Shown here one piece after another: positions 37,034 to 44,044 of a DNA stretch of 46,160 bases (its first letter is position 1; each line of letters starts with the position of its first letter). The DNA is taken from NCBI GenBank assembly GCA_024640845.1, contig JAHEEE010000028.1, forward strand, positions 1 to 46,160. Direction: 5' to 3'. The position numbers and the translations under genes are program-made. Source of the DNA: Myxococcales bacterium (lineage in GTDB: Bacteria; Myxococcota_A; Polyangia; Polyangiales; Houyiibacteriaceae). The notes under the pieces were generated by a model. The model saw only the letters and a list, made by a program, of their open reading frames with translations, searched no databases and was not told the DNA's origin.

Positions 37034-37074
37034 TGCGAATCGGGTTACGCCCCAGCCGTATGGCATGCAAGGGC

Positions 37075-37103
37075 TTGACCGCGCGCGTGCGAAACGATAG
37101 CCA
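37075..37103 (+). promoter_or_regulatory. Weak candidate promoter for the GT2 gene
   Basis: TTGACC at 37075 and TAGCCA at 37098 have an ideal 17-bp spacer, but the -10 match is poor. It lies in the 80-bp divergent gap between the GT4 and GT2 genes. Confidence 0.2.
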
Positions 37104-37113
37104 CGGCGTGCGA

Positions 37114-37938
37114 ATGCTGAAAGGCCGAACGATCGCCGCGGTGGTGCCGGCTTACAACGAGGCAGAGCTCATCGGCGCCACTCTCGAGTCGATTCCGGCG
37201 TACGTCGACGAGGTCATCGTCGTAGACGACGGGAGCACGGATTGCACGGCCCATGCAGCATGTGCGTGCTCTCGTCGCTTCGAGCTCGTCGCGCATGGTG
37301 CCAATCTCGGCGTGGGTGCCGCCATCGCGTCGGGCTGCACGCTTGCGATGGCACGAGACGCGGATGTGGCTGTCGTGCTGGCCGCTGATGGGCAAATGTC
37401 GCCCGAAGATCTGCCGAGCGTGCTCGCGCCGCTCCTCGACGACCAAGCCGACTTCGTGAAAGGCGACCGCCTCGCGTGGCCGAGAGCGATAATGCACATG
37501 CCGCTCCATCGTTTTGCCGGCAACCACGTGCTCTCGTGGCTCACGCGCCGCGCGTTGGGAACACGTGTCGCGGACTCGCAGTGCGGCTACGTCGCGCTCA
37601 ACCGTTGCGCCCTTCGGACGGTGCGCTGGGAGGGGCTCTGGAAGGGCTACGGCTATCCAAACGACTTGCTCTCGGAGATCGTCGGACAAGGCCTTCGCAT
37701 GACAGAAGTCCCGGTGCGCCCCGTGTATGGCGAGGAGCGAAGTGGCATTCGCCTTTGGCACGCGCTGCTGATGATCCCCTTCCTGATCGCGCGCGCATGG
37801 CTCCGCCGGTCGAGGTGGGGTGCTATAGAGCGACCATGGCCGACATCGACATCTTCAACGGTGATGCAGACGGCATCTGCGCGCTTACCCAGCTCCGCAA
37901 CGCCGACCCACGACGAGGCACCCTCATCACAGGCGTGA
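37114..37938 (+). CDS. GT2-family glycosyltransferase (DPM1-like)
   Basis: A 274-aa GT-A enzyme like dolichyl/undecaprenyl-phosphate sugar synthases. Visible motifs are VVPAYNEAELIGATLESIPA, EVIVVDDGSTDCTA (UDP-binding Asp pair), VVLAADGQMSPEDLP (DxD-like), ADFVKGDRLAW and RVADSQCGYVALNRCAL. A single hydrophobic segment (LWHALLMIPFLIARAWL) follows at about residues 220-236. The last 34 codons overlap the next gene by 103 bp and encode a Ser/Thr/Pro-rich tail without conserved sequence; functional sequence seems to end near SRWG. A GTG at 37108 could also start it. It may supply a lipid-linked sugar to the GT-C-like proteins upstream in the window. Confidence 0.85.
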   Translation: MLKGRTIAAVVPAYNEAELIGATLESIPAYVDEVIVVDDGSTDCTAHAACACSRRFELVAHGANLGVGAAIASGCTLAMARDADVAVVLAADGQMSPEDLPSVLAPLLDDQADFVKGDRLAWPRAIMHMPLHRFAGNHVLSWLTRRALGTRVADSQCGYVALNRCALRTVRWEGLWKGYGYPNDLLSEIVGQGLRMTEVPVRPVYGEERSGIRLWHALLMIPFLIARAWLRRSRWGAIERPWPTSTSSTVMQTASARLPSSATPTHDEAPSSQA

Positions 37939-38795
37939 AGCGAGATATCGAGCTGGTAGAAAAGGTCGAGGTCTCGGTCGGTGACCGAATCACTGCGCTC
38001 GACATCAGCTTCGACAAGAATCGTGATGGCGTCTTGAAGGCGCTTCGGGCGGGTGCTGAGGTCTTCTACGTCGACCACCACTTTGCTGGGGAAATCCCCG
38101 AGCACGAGAAGCTGACGACGATCATCGACACCGATGCGAACGTATGCACGAGCCTGCTGATCAACGGCTACTTGAAGGGGGCGTACGTCGAGTGGGCGGT
38201 CACGGGCGCCTTCGGGGACAACCTCAAGGCAAGCGCGCGCACGATTGCCGAGCCGCTCGGCCTTTCGGAGGCGGAGCTCACGCTCCTCGAGAACCTCGGC
38301 ACGTACATGAACTACAACGGCTACGGTTCGTCGCTCGAAGATCTTCACTTCACCCCTGCCGACCTCTTCGAACGCGTCCGGCCGTATCCGACGCCGTTTG
38401 CCTTCGTTCAAGACGCGGCCGAGACCTTCGAAAAGCTAGAGACCGGGTATCGCGCCGACATGGCGTCGGCCGCCTCGGTGAAGCCGACGCAGGAAACGGA
38501 GCGCGTCGCGGTGTTCATCCTGCCGGACCAGGCTTGGGCTCGCCGCGTCTCCGGCGTCTACAGCAACGACCTCGCCAACGCTGCACCTGCCCGGGCGCAC
38601 GCGGTGCTCACGGAGCGCGCCGACGGCACGTATCTGGTGAGCGTTCGTGCCCCGCTCGACGACAAGCAAGGCGCCGACGAGCTCTGTCGCAAGTTCCCGA
38701 CGGGGGGAGGACGCGCGGCCGCTGCGGGCATCAACGCGCTGCCGGGCGACCAGCTGGATGCTTTCATCGACGCGTTTTCGACCGCGTATGCCTGA
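37836..38795 (+). CDS. DHH-superfamily phosphoesterase-like protein
   Basis: A 319-aa protein of the DHH superfamily (RecJ/NrnA/PPase group), whose members are Mn2+-dependent nucleases or phosphoesterases for nanoRNA or cyclic dinucleotides. Motif I is IFNGDADGICAL (Asp10, Asp12), motif III is VFYVDHHFAG (Asp80, His81, His82), and Asp56 in ITALDIS fits motif II. The C-terminal DHHA1-like domain has DELCRKFPTGGGRAAAAGIN, the GGGR-type binding motif. The start ATG at 37836 precedes motif I and lies within the GT2 reading frame, giving an unusual 103-bp overlap. The protein is shorter than RecJ and close to NrnA size; the substrate is unknown. Confidence 0.85.
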   Translation: MADIDIFNGDADGICALTQLRNADPRRGTLITGVKRDIELVEKVEVSVGDRITALDISFDKNRDGVLKALRAGAEVFYVDHHFAGEIPEHEKLTTIIDTDANVCTSLLINGYLKGAYVEWAVTGAFGDNLKASARTIAEPLGLSEAELTLLENLGTYMNYNGYGSSLEDLHFTPADLFERVRPYPTPFAFVQDAAETFEKLETGYRADMASAASVKPTQETERVAVFILPDQAWARRVSGVYSNDLANAAPARAHAVLTERADGTYLVSVRAPLDDKQGADELCRKFPTGGGRAAAAGINALPGDQLDAFIDAFSTAYA

Positions 38796-38882
38796 CGACG
38801 ATCAACGTCGAAGACGGCGACCGACAACGTCGATTCCCAGCCCGGCACCGGTGACAGCCCCAGAATGCGCGGCGTTTTCGGT

Positions 38883-38898
38883 TGGCACGGGACGCGCT
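38883..38898 (+). promoter_or_regulatory. Candidate sigma-54 promoter (-24/-12)
   Basis: TTGGCACGGGACGCGC has GG (38884-38885) and GC (38896-38897) separated by exactly 10 nt, as required by RpoN promoters. The -24 element TGGCACG is perfect, while the -12 element is GCGC rather than TTGC. It lies about 35 nt before a small gene with a good ribosome site. Confidence 0.35.
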
Positions 38899-38933
38899 TT
38901 CTCAGTGGCTCATCTCACCAACAGGAGCCACCG

Positions 38934-39110
38934 ATGCAACACCAACAAACTTCCCAGATCGTCGATGCTCTGATGGGGGCGCATGAGGTTGAGGCTGCAC
39001 GCGGCTTCCGGGGCCGGTTGGGCCAACTCGAGCTAAGCGTCGAGCAACAGGAAGACTGCGCCATGGACGGCCGACCACGCGAGGAGCCCCGACTCGTTCA
39101 CGCTTCGTGA
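38934..39110 (+). CDS. Possible 58-aa small protein
   Basis: A short reading frame with an AGGAG Shine-Dalgarno 6 nt before its ATG and a candidate sigma-54 promoter just upstream. The product begins MQHQQTSQIVDALMGAHEVE and is rich in Arg, Glu and Gln, with a helical N-terminal half and a basic, Pro-containing tail. I do not recognise it, and it has no signal peptide or TM segment. Only its ribosome site and position support it; it could be chance. The surrounding 38796-39253 stretch (458 bp) otherwise holds only regulatory-looking sequence before the P450 gene. Confidence 0.35.
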   Translation: MQHQQTSQIVDALMGAHEVEAARGFRGRLGQLELSVEQQEDCAMDGRPREEPRLVHAS

Positions 39111-39234
39111 GAGGAGACCCTCGTTTTCGCACGCTTGAAGAACAGCCTCGAAGCCGGCGAATGGGGCATCGGCTGCCTCCGTTCTTGAGAGCTAAATTAC
39201 AAACTGTTAACTTGCGCCGCTGAAGGGAAAGAAG

Positions 39235-39254
39235 TTTACTTTATGTTAAGTAAA
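39235..39254. promoter_or_regulatory. Perfect inverted repeat ending at the P450 start codon
   Basis: TTTACTT-tatgtt-AAGTAAA (7-bp perfect arms) ends at the A of the P450 ATG. A related GTTAACTT lies about 25 bp upstream in the same AT-rich patch. A repressor bound here would block transcription or translation start. Confidence 0.55.
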
Positions 39255-40666
39255 TGATGCCTTTGACCGACCCGCCTCGCACAGCTCCCACGAGGCCCAT
39301 TCCTTCCCACACGGGGCACTGGCTTTGGGGTGGAACCTTCGACTTCCAGAACCGGCCGGCCGAGTTCGTGCTCGAGGGCCACGAGAGGTACGGGGACATC
39401 TTCAAGACGCGCGTCGTCTATGGACACTCGTACTTCATTCGCGACCCCGAAATCGTCAACGCGGTCAACGTCACTCACGCCAAGCACGTCTCCAAACCAA
39501 AGATCGTCAAGCAGATGTGGAAGCCGTTTCTCGGGAACGGCCTCGTCCCGAACGACGGCGAATCGTGGAAACGCCAACACAAGCTCATCATGCCGGCGTT
39601 TCACAAGCTGCGTATCGACGCCTATGCGCCCACGATGGCGGAGTACACCCGCGAAATGGTGTGCGGTTGGAAGGAAGGCGAGCAGCGCGACTTCCGAAAA
39701 GAGGTGATCGACCTCGCGCTACGCATCGTCGCGAAGACCCTCTTCGACACCGACGTCGCCGGTCACTCGCAGACGATCAACGACGCGATGATAGACATCA
39801 GCGAAGCGTTGATCGACCACGCGCAGACACCGATCCCGACGCCCCGTTGGTGGCCGAGTGAGCGCAACCGTCGCATGGTGCGCGCGCTCGACGCGATGGA
39901 CGACGTCATTGCGCGTCTCGTCGCTGCTCGCCGAAAAGAGAAGAAGGACCGCGGCGATCTCATGTCGCACATCGTCTTCGCAACAGACGAACAGGGTGGT
40001 ATGTCGGAGAAGCAAATGCGCGACGAGCTCATGACCCTGATCTTCGCCGGGCATGAGACCACAGCACACACGCTGACGTGGGCGTGGTATCTCCTCGCGA
40101 AGAATCGCGACAAGCTAAGAAAGGCGCAGCAGGAAATCGACGAGAAAGTAGGCGGCCGACCGATCGGTGTCGACGATCTCCGCGGGCTCCCGTACCTAGA
40201 GATGTGCCTCAAGGAGTCGCTCCGCCGTCTGCCGGCCGTCTGGATCTACGCGCGCGAGGCGAAGACCGAGCTCCACGTTGCCGGTTATCGGATACCCAAG
40301 GGCGCCATCCTCGCGGTTAGTCCTCTCGCAATCGGGCGCAACGAGAAGTACTACGACAACCCCCTCGAGTTCCGCCCTGAGCGATGGACCCGGGATTTCG
40401 AGAGGCAGCTCCCACGAGGGGCGTATGTGCCCTTTGCGGCGGGCCCGCGTGTCTGCCTCGGCAAGCAGTTCGCGATGATGGAGATGCGTATCGTGCTTGG
40501 GACTTTGATCCAGAACGTCGACATCAACGTCCTCGAAGGCTTCGAGCCAGACCTCTTAGCTGAGCTCTCTCTCAACCCCGGTGAACGCGGGATGCAGATG
40601 AAGGTACATTTCCGCAATCGGATCAATCAGCCTGCCGAAATCACTACGCTTTTGGCAAAGCGATGA
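39254..40666 (+). CDS. Cytochrome P450
   Basis: A 470-aa soluble bacterial P450. The haem-binding loop is YVPFAAGPRVCLGKQFAMME with Cys401, the I-helix oxygen-activation motif is LIFAGHETTAHTLTW, the K-helix ExxR is in CLKESLRRLPAVW, and the meander region is PLEFRPERWTRDFERQLPRG. The N-terminal GNGLVPNDGESWKRQHKLIM and PAFH are typical of the CYP102/CYP4-like bacterial branch that oxidises fatty acids, terpenes or alkanes. No ferredoxin or reductase gene is near, so electrons must come from elsewhere. The ATG at 39254 (followed by another ATG) lies at the edge of a palindrome; no normal Shine-Dalgarno is seen, so initiation may be unusual or weak. Confidence 0.95.
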   Translation: MMPLTDPPRTAPTRPIPSHTGHWLWGGTFDFQNRPAEFVLEGHERYGDIFKTRVVYGHSYFIRDPEIVNAVNVTHAKHVSKPKIVKQMWKPFLGNGLVPNDGESWKRQHKLIMPAFHKLRIDAYAPTMAEYTREMVCGWKEGEQRDFRKEVIDLALRIVAKTLFDTDVAGHSQTINDAMIDISEALIDHAQTPIPTPRWWPSERNRRMVRALDAMDDVIARLVAARRKEKKDRGDLMSHIVFATDEQGGMSEKQMRDELMTLIFAGHETTAHTLTWAWYLLAKNRDKLRKAQQEIDEKVGGRPIGVDDLRGLPYLEMCLKESLRRLPAVWIYAREAKTELHVAGYRIPKGAILAVSPLAIGRNEKYYDNPLEFRPERWTRDFERQLPRGAYVPFAAGPRVCLGKQFAMMEMRIVLGTLIQNVDINVLEGFEPDLLAELSLNPGERGMQMKVHFRNRINQPAEITTLLAKR

Positions 40667-40675
40667 TGTTATTTA

Positions 40676-40687
40676 TAGAATATTCTA
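40676..40687. repeat. Perfect 12-bp palindrome after the P450 gene
   Basis: TAGAATATTCTA is a perfect palindrome 10 bp beyond the P450 stop in an AT-rich patch. It could be an operator for the following small gene. Confidence 0.45.
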
Positions 40688-40699
40688 GATATAAGCCTT

Positions 40700-40786
40700 G
40701 ACGCATTGCGTCGTTATACACAGACTTGAGGAAAGAACCGGCAGGTTCTGCACCCCAGCAAGGCCGGAGCCGGATCAATTGGGGGT
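40700..40786 (+). promoter_or_regulatory. Hairpin-dense leader before the 50-aa membrane peptide
   Basis: Three stem-forming repeats lie in 87 nt: GACGC-ATT-GCGTC (40700-40712), AGAACC-GGCA-GGTTCT (40734-40749), and CCCC (40753-40756) able to pair with the GGGGG Shine-Dalgarno (40781-40785) around an inner GGC-CGGA-GCC loop. Pairing the ribosome site with CCCC would control translation of the peptide at 40792. No known riboswitch class is recognised. Confidence 0.4.
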
Positions 40787-40791
40787 TTCCC

Positions 40792-40944
40792 ATGACAACC
40801 GAGCTACTCATCGTCATCATGTCCATCGTCGCGCTCCACATTGCTGCCCTCGTCGGCGGCGGGATGGCTCTCGGCATCATGAGGATCTTCGGCCGCAAGC
40901 CGCCGAGCCTCCCGACCGGCGACGCCGCAGACACGGCCCACTAG
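40792..40944 (+). CDS. Small single-TM membrane peptide (50 aa)
   Basis: A 50-residue reading frame with GGGGG 6-10 nt before its ATG. Residues 2-32 are strongly hydrophobic (TELLIVIMSIVALHIAALVG then GGMALGIMRIFG), followed by a short polar tail (RKPPSLPTGDAADTAH). This is a typical small integral membrane protein. I do not recognise a family. It lies between the P450 and the minus-strand DsbA-like gene, which it meets tail-to-tail 3 bp away. The structured leader upstream suggests regulated translation. Confidence 0.5.
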   Translation: MTTELLIVIMSIVALHIAALVGGGMALGIMRIFGRKPPSLPTGDAADTAH

Positions 40945-40947
40945 GGC

Positions 40948-41643
40948 TCAGCACCAAGAGGCCTGGTGGCCTCGCTGCTCGATCAGCTCGCGAAGGTTTG
41001 CCGAGACGACGCGGTAACCGACGTTCCCGTAAAGCTTCTGCCTTCCCTGATTGAGGTAATAGGTCGGGCTGCCTTCGATCTTGTGCTGGTCGCGGAGCTC
41101 AACGTCTCGGCAGGCCTCGGCGAGCGCCTCGCCCGACTTCAGCTTGGCCTCGATTGCTCCGAGAGGTACGCCCGCCTCGACGAGTACGTCGAGCAGCACC
41201 CCGCGATCCGAGATATCACGCGCGTGCTCGAAGAACGCCGCGCGAACGCTCCAGATCGCGTCCTCGAAGAGCGTGCGCCCGCTGCGCTCGTCTCGATGTT
41301 CTGCGCTCAGGCTCCCCTCCTCTTGAAGGAGACGGACCGCGCAGAGCATCTCGTGCGCGGTCGCCGAAGTCGTTGGCGCCACTTCGTCCCAAACCCGTGC
41401 GTCGATGGTCACGTGCGGAAAATCTTCGGCGACCTTGCGTATGTGCGCACCGAACCCCGCGTATCCACCGCGTTCCTTCCAACCCTCCGCGATGCGATGG
41501 CGCGTAGACCCGAAGACCGGGATGAACTGGTACTCGAGCTCGACCGAGTCCGCGAACTCTCTTCGGAGCTCGTCGAGGCGCACTTCGGCGACGTACGCCC
41601 AGACGCAGAGGATGTCGGACACGTAAGAGATTTGAATCGTCAT
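40948..41643 (-). CDS. DsbA/FrnE-like thioredoxin-fold protein lacking the second Cys
   Basis: A 231-aa protein of the DsbA-like/FrnE (2-hydroxychromene-2-carboxylate isomerase-like) family. The active-site strand reads ISYVSDILCVWAYVAEVRLD: Cys13 remains but the second Cys of CxxC is Ala16. The helical insertion domain follows, and KIEGSPTYYLNQGRQKLYGN contains the conserved cis-Pro (GSPTYYLN). Members act as oxidoreductases or glutathione-dependent isomerases; a monothiol site favours the isomerase/transferase type (inference). The ATG overlaps the zinc-ribbon gene's stop (ATGA), so it is coupled to that gene and, further upstream, to the rhodanese. Confidence 0.85.
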   Translation of the reverse strand: MTIQISYVSDILCVWAYVAEVRLDELRREFADSVELEYQFIPVFGSTRHRIAEGWKERGGYAGFGAHIRKVAEDFPHVTIDARVWDEVAPTTSATAHEMLCAVRLLQEEGSLSAEHRDERSGRTLFEDAIWSVRAAFFEHARDISDRGVLLDVLVEAGVPLGAIEAKLKSGEALAEACRDVELRDQHKIEGSPTYYLNQGRQKLYGNVGYRVVSANLRELIEQRGHQASWC

Positions 41644-41855
41644 TCGTACACCATGTAGAGAATGCCCGCGATGAAGAGCAGGGCGAAGACGACGAGCCAC
41701 TGGCGCCAAATGTCGCTCTGGAGAGCCGAGGCGTCGGCCGGCTCGACAGCCTCCGTGCGGGTGCACTTGGGGCAACGCGGGTCGTCACCCGCGTCTTCGG
41801 GGGTGAATTCGTAATCGCAATCCGCACAGATGTAGCTAGCCGACACGCCGTTCAC
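41640..41855 (-). CDS. Small zinc-ribbon protein with C-terminal TM anchor
   Basis: A 71-aa protein starting at GTG 41855, whose codon overlaps the rhodanese stop (GTGA); an alternative GTG lies at 41846. Two CxxC knuckles, Cys10-x-x-Cys13 in YICADCDYEF and Cys28-x-x-Cys31 in RCPKC, form a rubredoxin-type or zinc-ribbon motif. The C-terminus is a transmembrane helix (WLVVFALLFIAGILYMVY). The spacing resembles FmdB/rubredoxin-like knuckles that bind Zn or Fe. It is sandwiched in a coupled three-gene unit between the rhodanese and the DsbA-like protein, all probably in thiol or sulfur chemistry at the membrane. Confidence 0.7.
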   Translation of the reverse strand: MNGVSASYICADCDYEFTPEDAGDDPRCPKCTRTEAVEPADASALQSDIWRQWLVVFALLFIAGILYMVYE

Positions 41856-42199
41856 CACCGATTGATGCTGCCCAAGTCGTGTACCTTGCTGAAGCCGTTG
41901 CTCTCGAGGAGGCGCTTGGCCATCGCGCTTCGGCCGCCGCTTTGGCAGTAGACGACAATCTCGCGATTCCTGTCTCCAAGTTCGTCCATGCGGCTCGCAA
42001 GCTCTTGTATCGGGATGTTGATCGAGCCTTCGATCGCGCCGTCGGCGTACTCGCCTTCGCTTCGGACATCGACGAGAAGGGCGCCGTTTTCCACGAGCGC
42101 GCGAGCATCTGAGCTCGAGACGCGGATCGCCGTGAGCTTCATGTAGAGCACGGCCACCACCAGGATCGCGAGGACGGCGAGGATGATCTTCGAGAGCAT
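41852..42199 (-). CDS. Membrane-anchored rhodanese-like protein
   Basis: A 115-aa single rhodanese domain tethered by an N-terminal TM helix (IILAVLAILVVAVLYM). The catalytic Cys85 lies in VYCQSGGRSAMAKRLLES, and LVDVRSEGEYADGAIEGSIN is the family N-terminal motif. Such proteins carry persulfide sulfur. Its stop overlaps the start of the zinc-ribbon gene. The direction is opposite to glnS, 130 bp away. No clear Shine-Dalgarno is visible. Confidence 0.9.
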   Translation of the reverse strand: MLSKIILAVLAILVVAVLYMKLTAIRVSSSDARALVENGALLVDVRSEGEYADGAIEGSINIPIQELASRMDELGDRNREIVVYCQSGGRSAMAKRLLESNGFSKVHDLGSINRW

Positions 42200-42329
42200 G
42201 GCCGAAGGATACTGCCACCCGTTGTCTGCGCCAGAGGCGAATCATCTCCCAGTCTTTGCGGAGATCGGCGGCGTTCTCGCCGACTGACGAAATGCGGCGC
42301 CCGGCGGCAAACCGCGCTAGACCTCCGGC

Positions 42330-44033
42330 ATGAACGAGCCCAAGGGCAAGGCCGAAGGCCAAGAGAACGCCCCCAACTTCGTGCACGATTTGGTCCGCGA
42401 GGACCTTCGCACGAACAAGCACGGCGGGGCCGTCGTGACGCGCTTCCCCCCCGAGCCGAACGGCTACCTCCACATCGGGCACGCCAAGTCGATCTGCTTG
42501 AACTTCACCACGGCCGAGCTTGCCGAACGCGGCCGCTGCCATCTGCGCTTCGATGACACCAATCCGGAGGCCGAAGACACCGAATACGTCGAATCGATTC
42601 GCGAGGACGTGCGGTGGCTTGGGTTCGATTGGGGGAGCCACGAGTATTTCGCATCCGATTACTTCGAGCGGCTCTACGACTGTGCCGTGGATCTCATCAC
42701 GCGCGGCCTCGCTTATGTCGACAGTCAATCACCCGAGGAGATCCGCGAGGGGCGCGGCGATTTCTACAAGCCCGGCGTGAACAGCCCGTTTCGGGATCGG
42801 AGCGTCGAAGAGAGCCTCGATCTCTTTGCGCGGATGCGCGCCGGGGAATTCGACGAAGGAGCGCATGTCCTTCGCGCCAAGATCGACATGGCGTCGAAGG
42901 ATGTGAACCTCCGTGACCCGTTGATGTACCGGATTCGCAAGGTCACCCATCACCGCACCGGCGACGATTGGTGCATCTACCCGATGTACGACTACGCCCA
43001 CCCGATGTCCGATGCGTTCGAGGGGGTCACGCACTCCGTCTGCACGCTCGAGTTTGCGCACCACAACCCGCTTTATCAGTGGTTCGTGTCACACTTCAAT
43101 TTCGACCCCGTTCCCCGACAGTACGAGTTCGCGCGCCTAAATCTCACGTATACCGTGATGAGCAAGAGGTTGCTCAAGCGGTTGGTGGAAGAAGGCCACG
43201 TCGGCGGGTGGGACGACCCTCGGATGCCGACCATCGCGGGGATGCGACGGCGCGGCTACACACCGGCTGCGATTCGGCGCTTTGCAGAACGAATCGGCGT
43301 CTCACGCCGCGATAGCATCGTCGACGTCGGTCTCCTCGAGCACGCACTCCGGGAGGATCTCAACGCAACGTCGCCGAGAACGATGGCGGTGCTTCGTCCG
43401 CTCAAGCTGGTGATCGAGAATTTCCCCGAAGAAGACCAGATCACGGTCGACGCGCCGTTCAGCCCGGACGATCCGAGTTTCGGCTCTCGCACGCTACACC
43501 TAACGCGCGAACTCTTCATCGAGCGTGACGACTTCATGGAAGAGCCGGTGAAGAAGTGGTTTCGGTTGGCACCCGGTAAGGAAGTGCGGCTCCGCTATGG
43601 TGCCCTGGTCACCTGCACCAACGTCGTCAAGAACGATGCGGGAGAGGTGGTAGAGCTTCATTGCACATGGGACCCAGAGTCCAAGGGCGGCAATGCGCCC
43701 GACGGTCGGCGCGTGCGTGGCACGATTCACTGGGTGAGCGCAAAGCACGCCGTCGACGCCGAGGTGCGCCTCTACGACCGGCTTTTCAACGAAGAAAACC
43801 CGCTCGACGAGTCCCACGATGGGGAGTTTACCGACCGCATCAACCCGGGGTCCCTGGAAGTGTTGAAGCACGCCAAGCTCGAGCCGAATCTGGCGACGCG
43901 TAGCCACGGCGAACGAGTGCAGTTCGAGCGGCTCGGCTACTTCGTCGTGGATCCCGACAGCACCGCCGAGCGCCCGGTCTACGACAGGACCATCCAGCTC
44001 AAAGATTCCTGGTCAAAGAAAAAGGGTCAGTAG
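42330..44033 (+). CDS. glnS: Glutaminyl-tRNA synthetase
   Basis: A 567-aa class I aminoacyl-tRNA synthetase charging tRNA-Gln. The HIGH motif is YLHIGHAKS (His48-His51), preceded by TRFPPEPNG and followed by LRFDDTNPEAEDTEYVESIR. The KMSKS-type motif is YTVMSKRLLKRLV at about residues 273-285. GWDDPRMPTIAGMRRRGYTP and the C-terminal anticodon-binding beta-barrels (PFSPDDPSFGSRTLHLTREL; LRYGALVTCTNVVKNDAGEV) complete the enzyme. The length is close to that of E. coli GlnS. The protein is GlnRS rather than GltX, as judged by the C-terminal domain type. Its stop lies 8 bp from the convergent Rieske gene's stop. Confidence 0.97.
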   Translation: MNEPKGKAEGQENAPNFVHDLVREDLRTNKHGGAVVTRFPPEPNGYLHIGHAKSICLNFTTAELAERGRCHLRFDDTNPEAEDTEYVESIREDVRWLGFDWGSHEYFASDYFERLYDCAVDLITRGLAYVDSQSPEEIREGRGDFYKPGVNSPFRDRSVEESLDLFARMRAGEFDEGAHVLRAKIDMASKDVNLRDPLMYRIRKVTHHRTGDDWCIYPMYDYAHPMSDAFEGVTHSVCTLEFAHHNPLYQWFVSHFNFDPVPRQYEFARLNLTYTVMSKRLLKRLVEEGHVGGWDDPRMPTIAGMRRRGYTPAAIRRFAERIGVSRRDSIVDVGLLEHALREDLNATSPRTMAVLRPLKLVIENFPEEDQITVDAPFSPDDPSFGSRTLHLTRELFIERDDFMEEPVKKWFRLAPGKEVRLRYGALVTCTNVVKNDAGEVVELHCTWDPESKGGNAPDGRRVRGTIHWVSAKHAVDAEVRLYDRLFNEENPLDESHDGEFTDRINPGSLEVLKHAKLEPNLATRSHGERVQFERLGYFVVDPDSTAERPVYDRTIQLKDSWSKKKGQ

Positions 44034-44044
44034 CCCAAGGGCTA
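44031..44044. repeat. Palindrome spanning both stop codons
   Basis: TAGCCC-AA-GGGCTA contains the TAG of glnS and, on the other strand, the TAG of the convergent Rieske gene. There is no T-run and the loop is only 2 nt, so terminator function is weak. Confidence 0.3.

Noticed and set aside
40698-40720. TTGACG and TATACA as a promoter before the small membrane peptide
   Set aside because: The spacer is only 11 nt, far from the 16-18 nt needed; the repeats there fit an RNA or protein-binding role better.
42269-42282. CGGCG-TTCT-CGCCG hairpin upstream of glnS
   Set aside because: Short GC hairpins like this are frequent by chance in such sequence, and there is no T-run or box motif.
44031-44044. 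Palindrome at the glnS/Rieske stops as a strong terminator
   Set aside because: Loop of 2 nt and no T-run; kept only as a low-confidence repeat.
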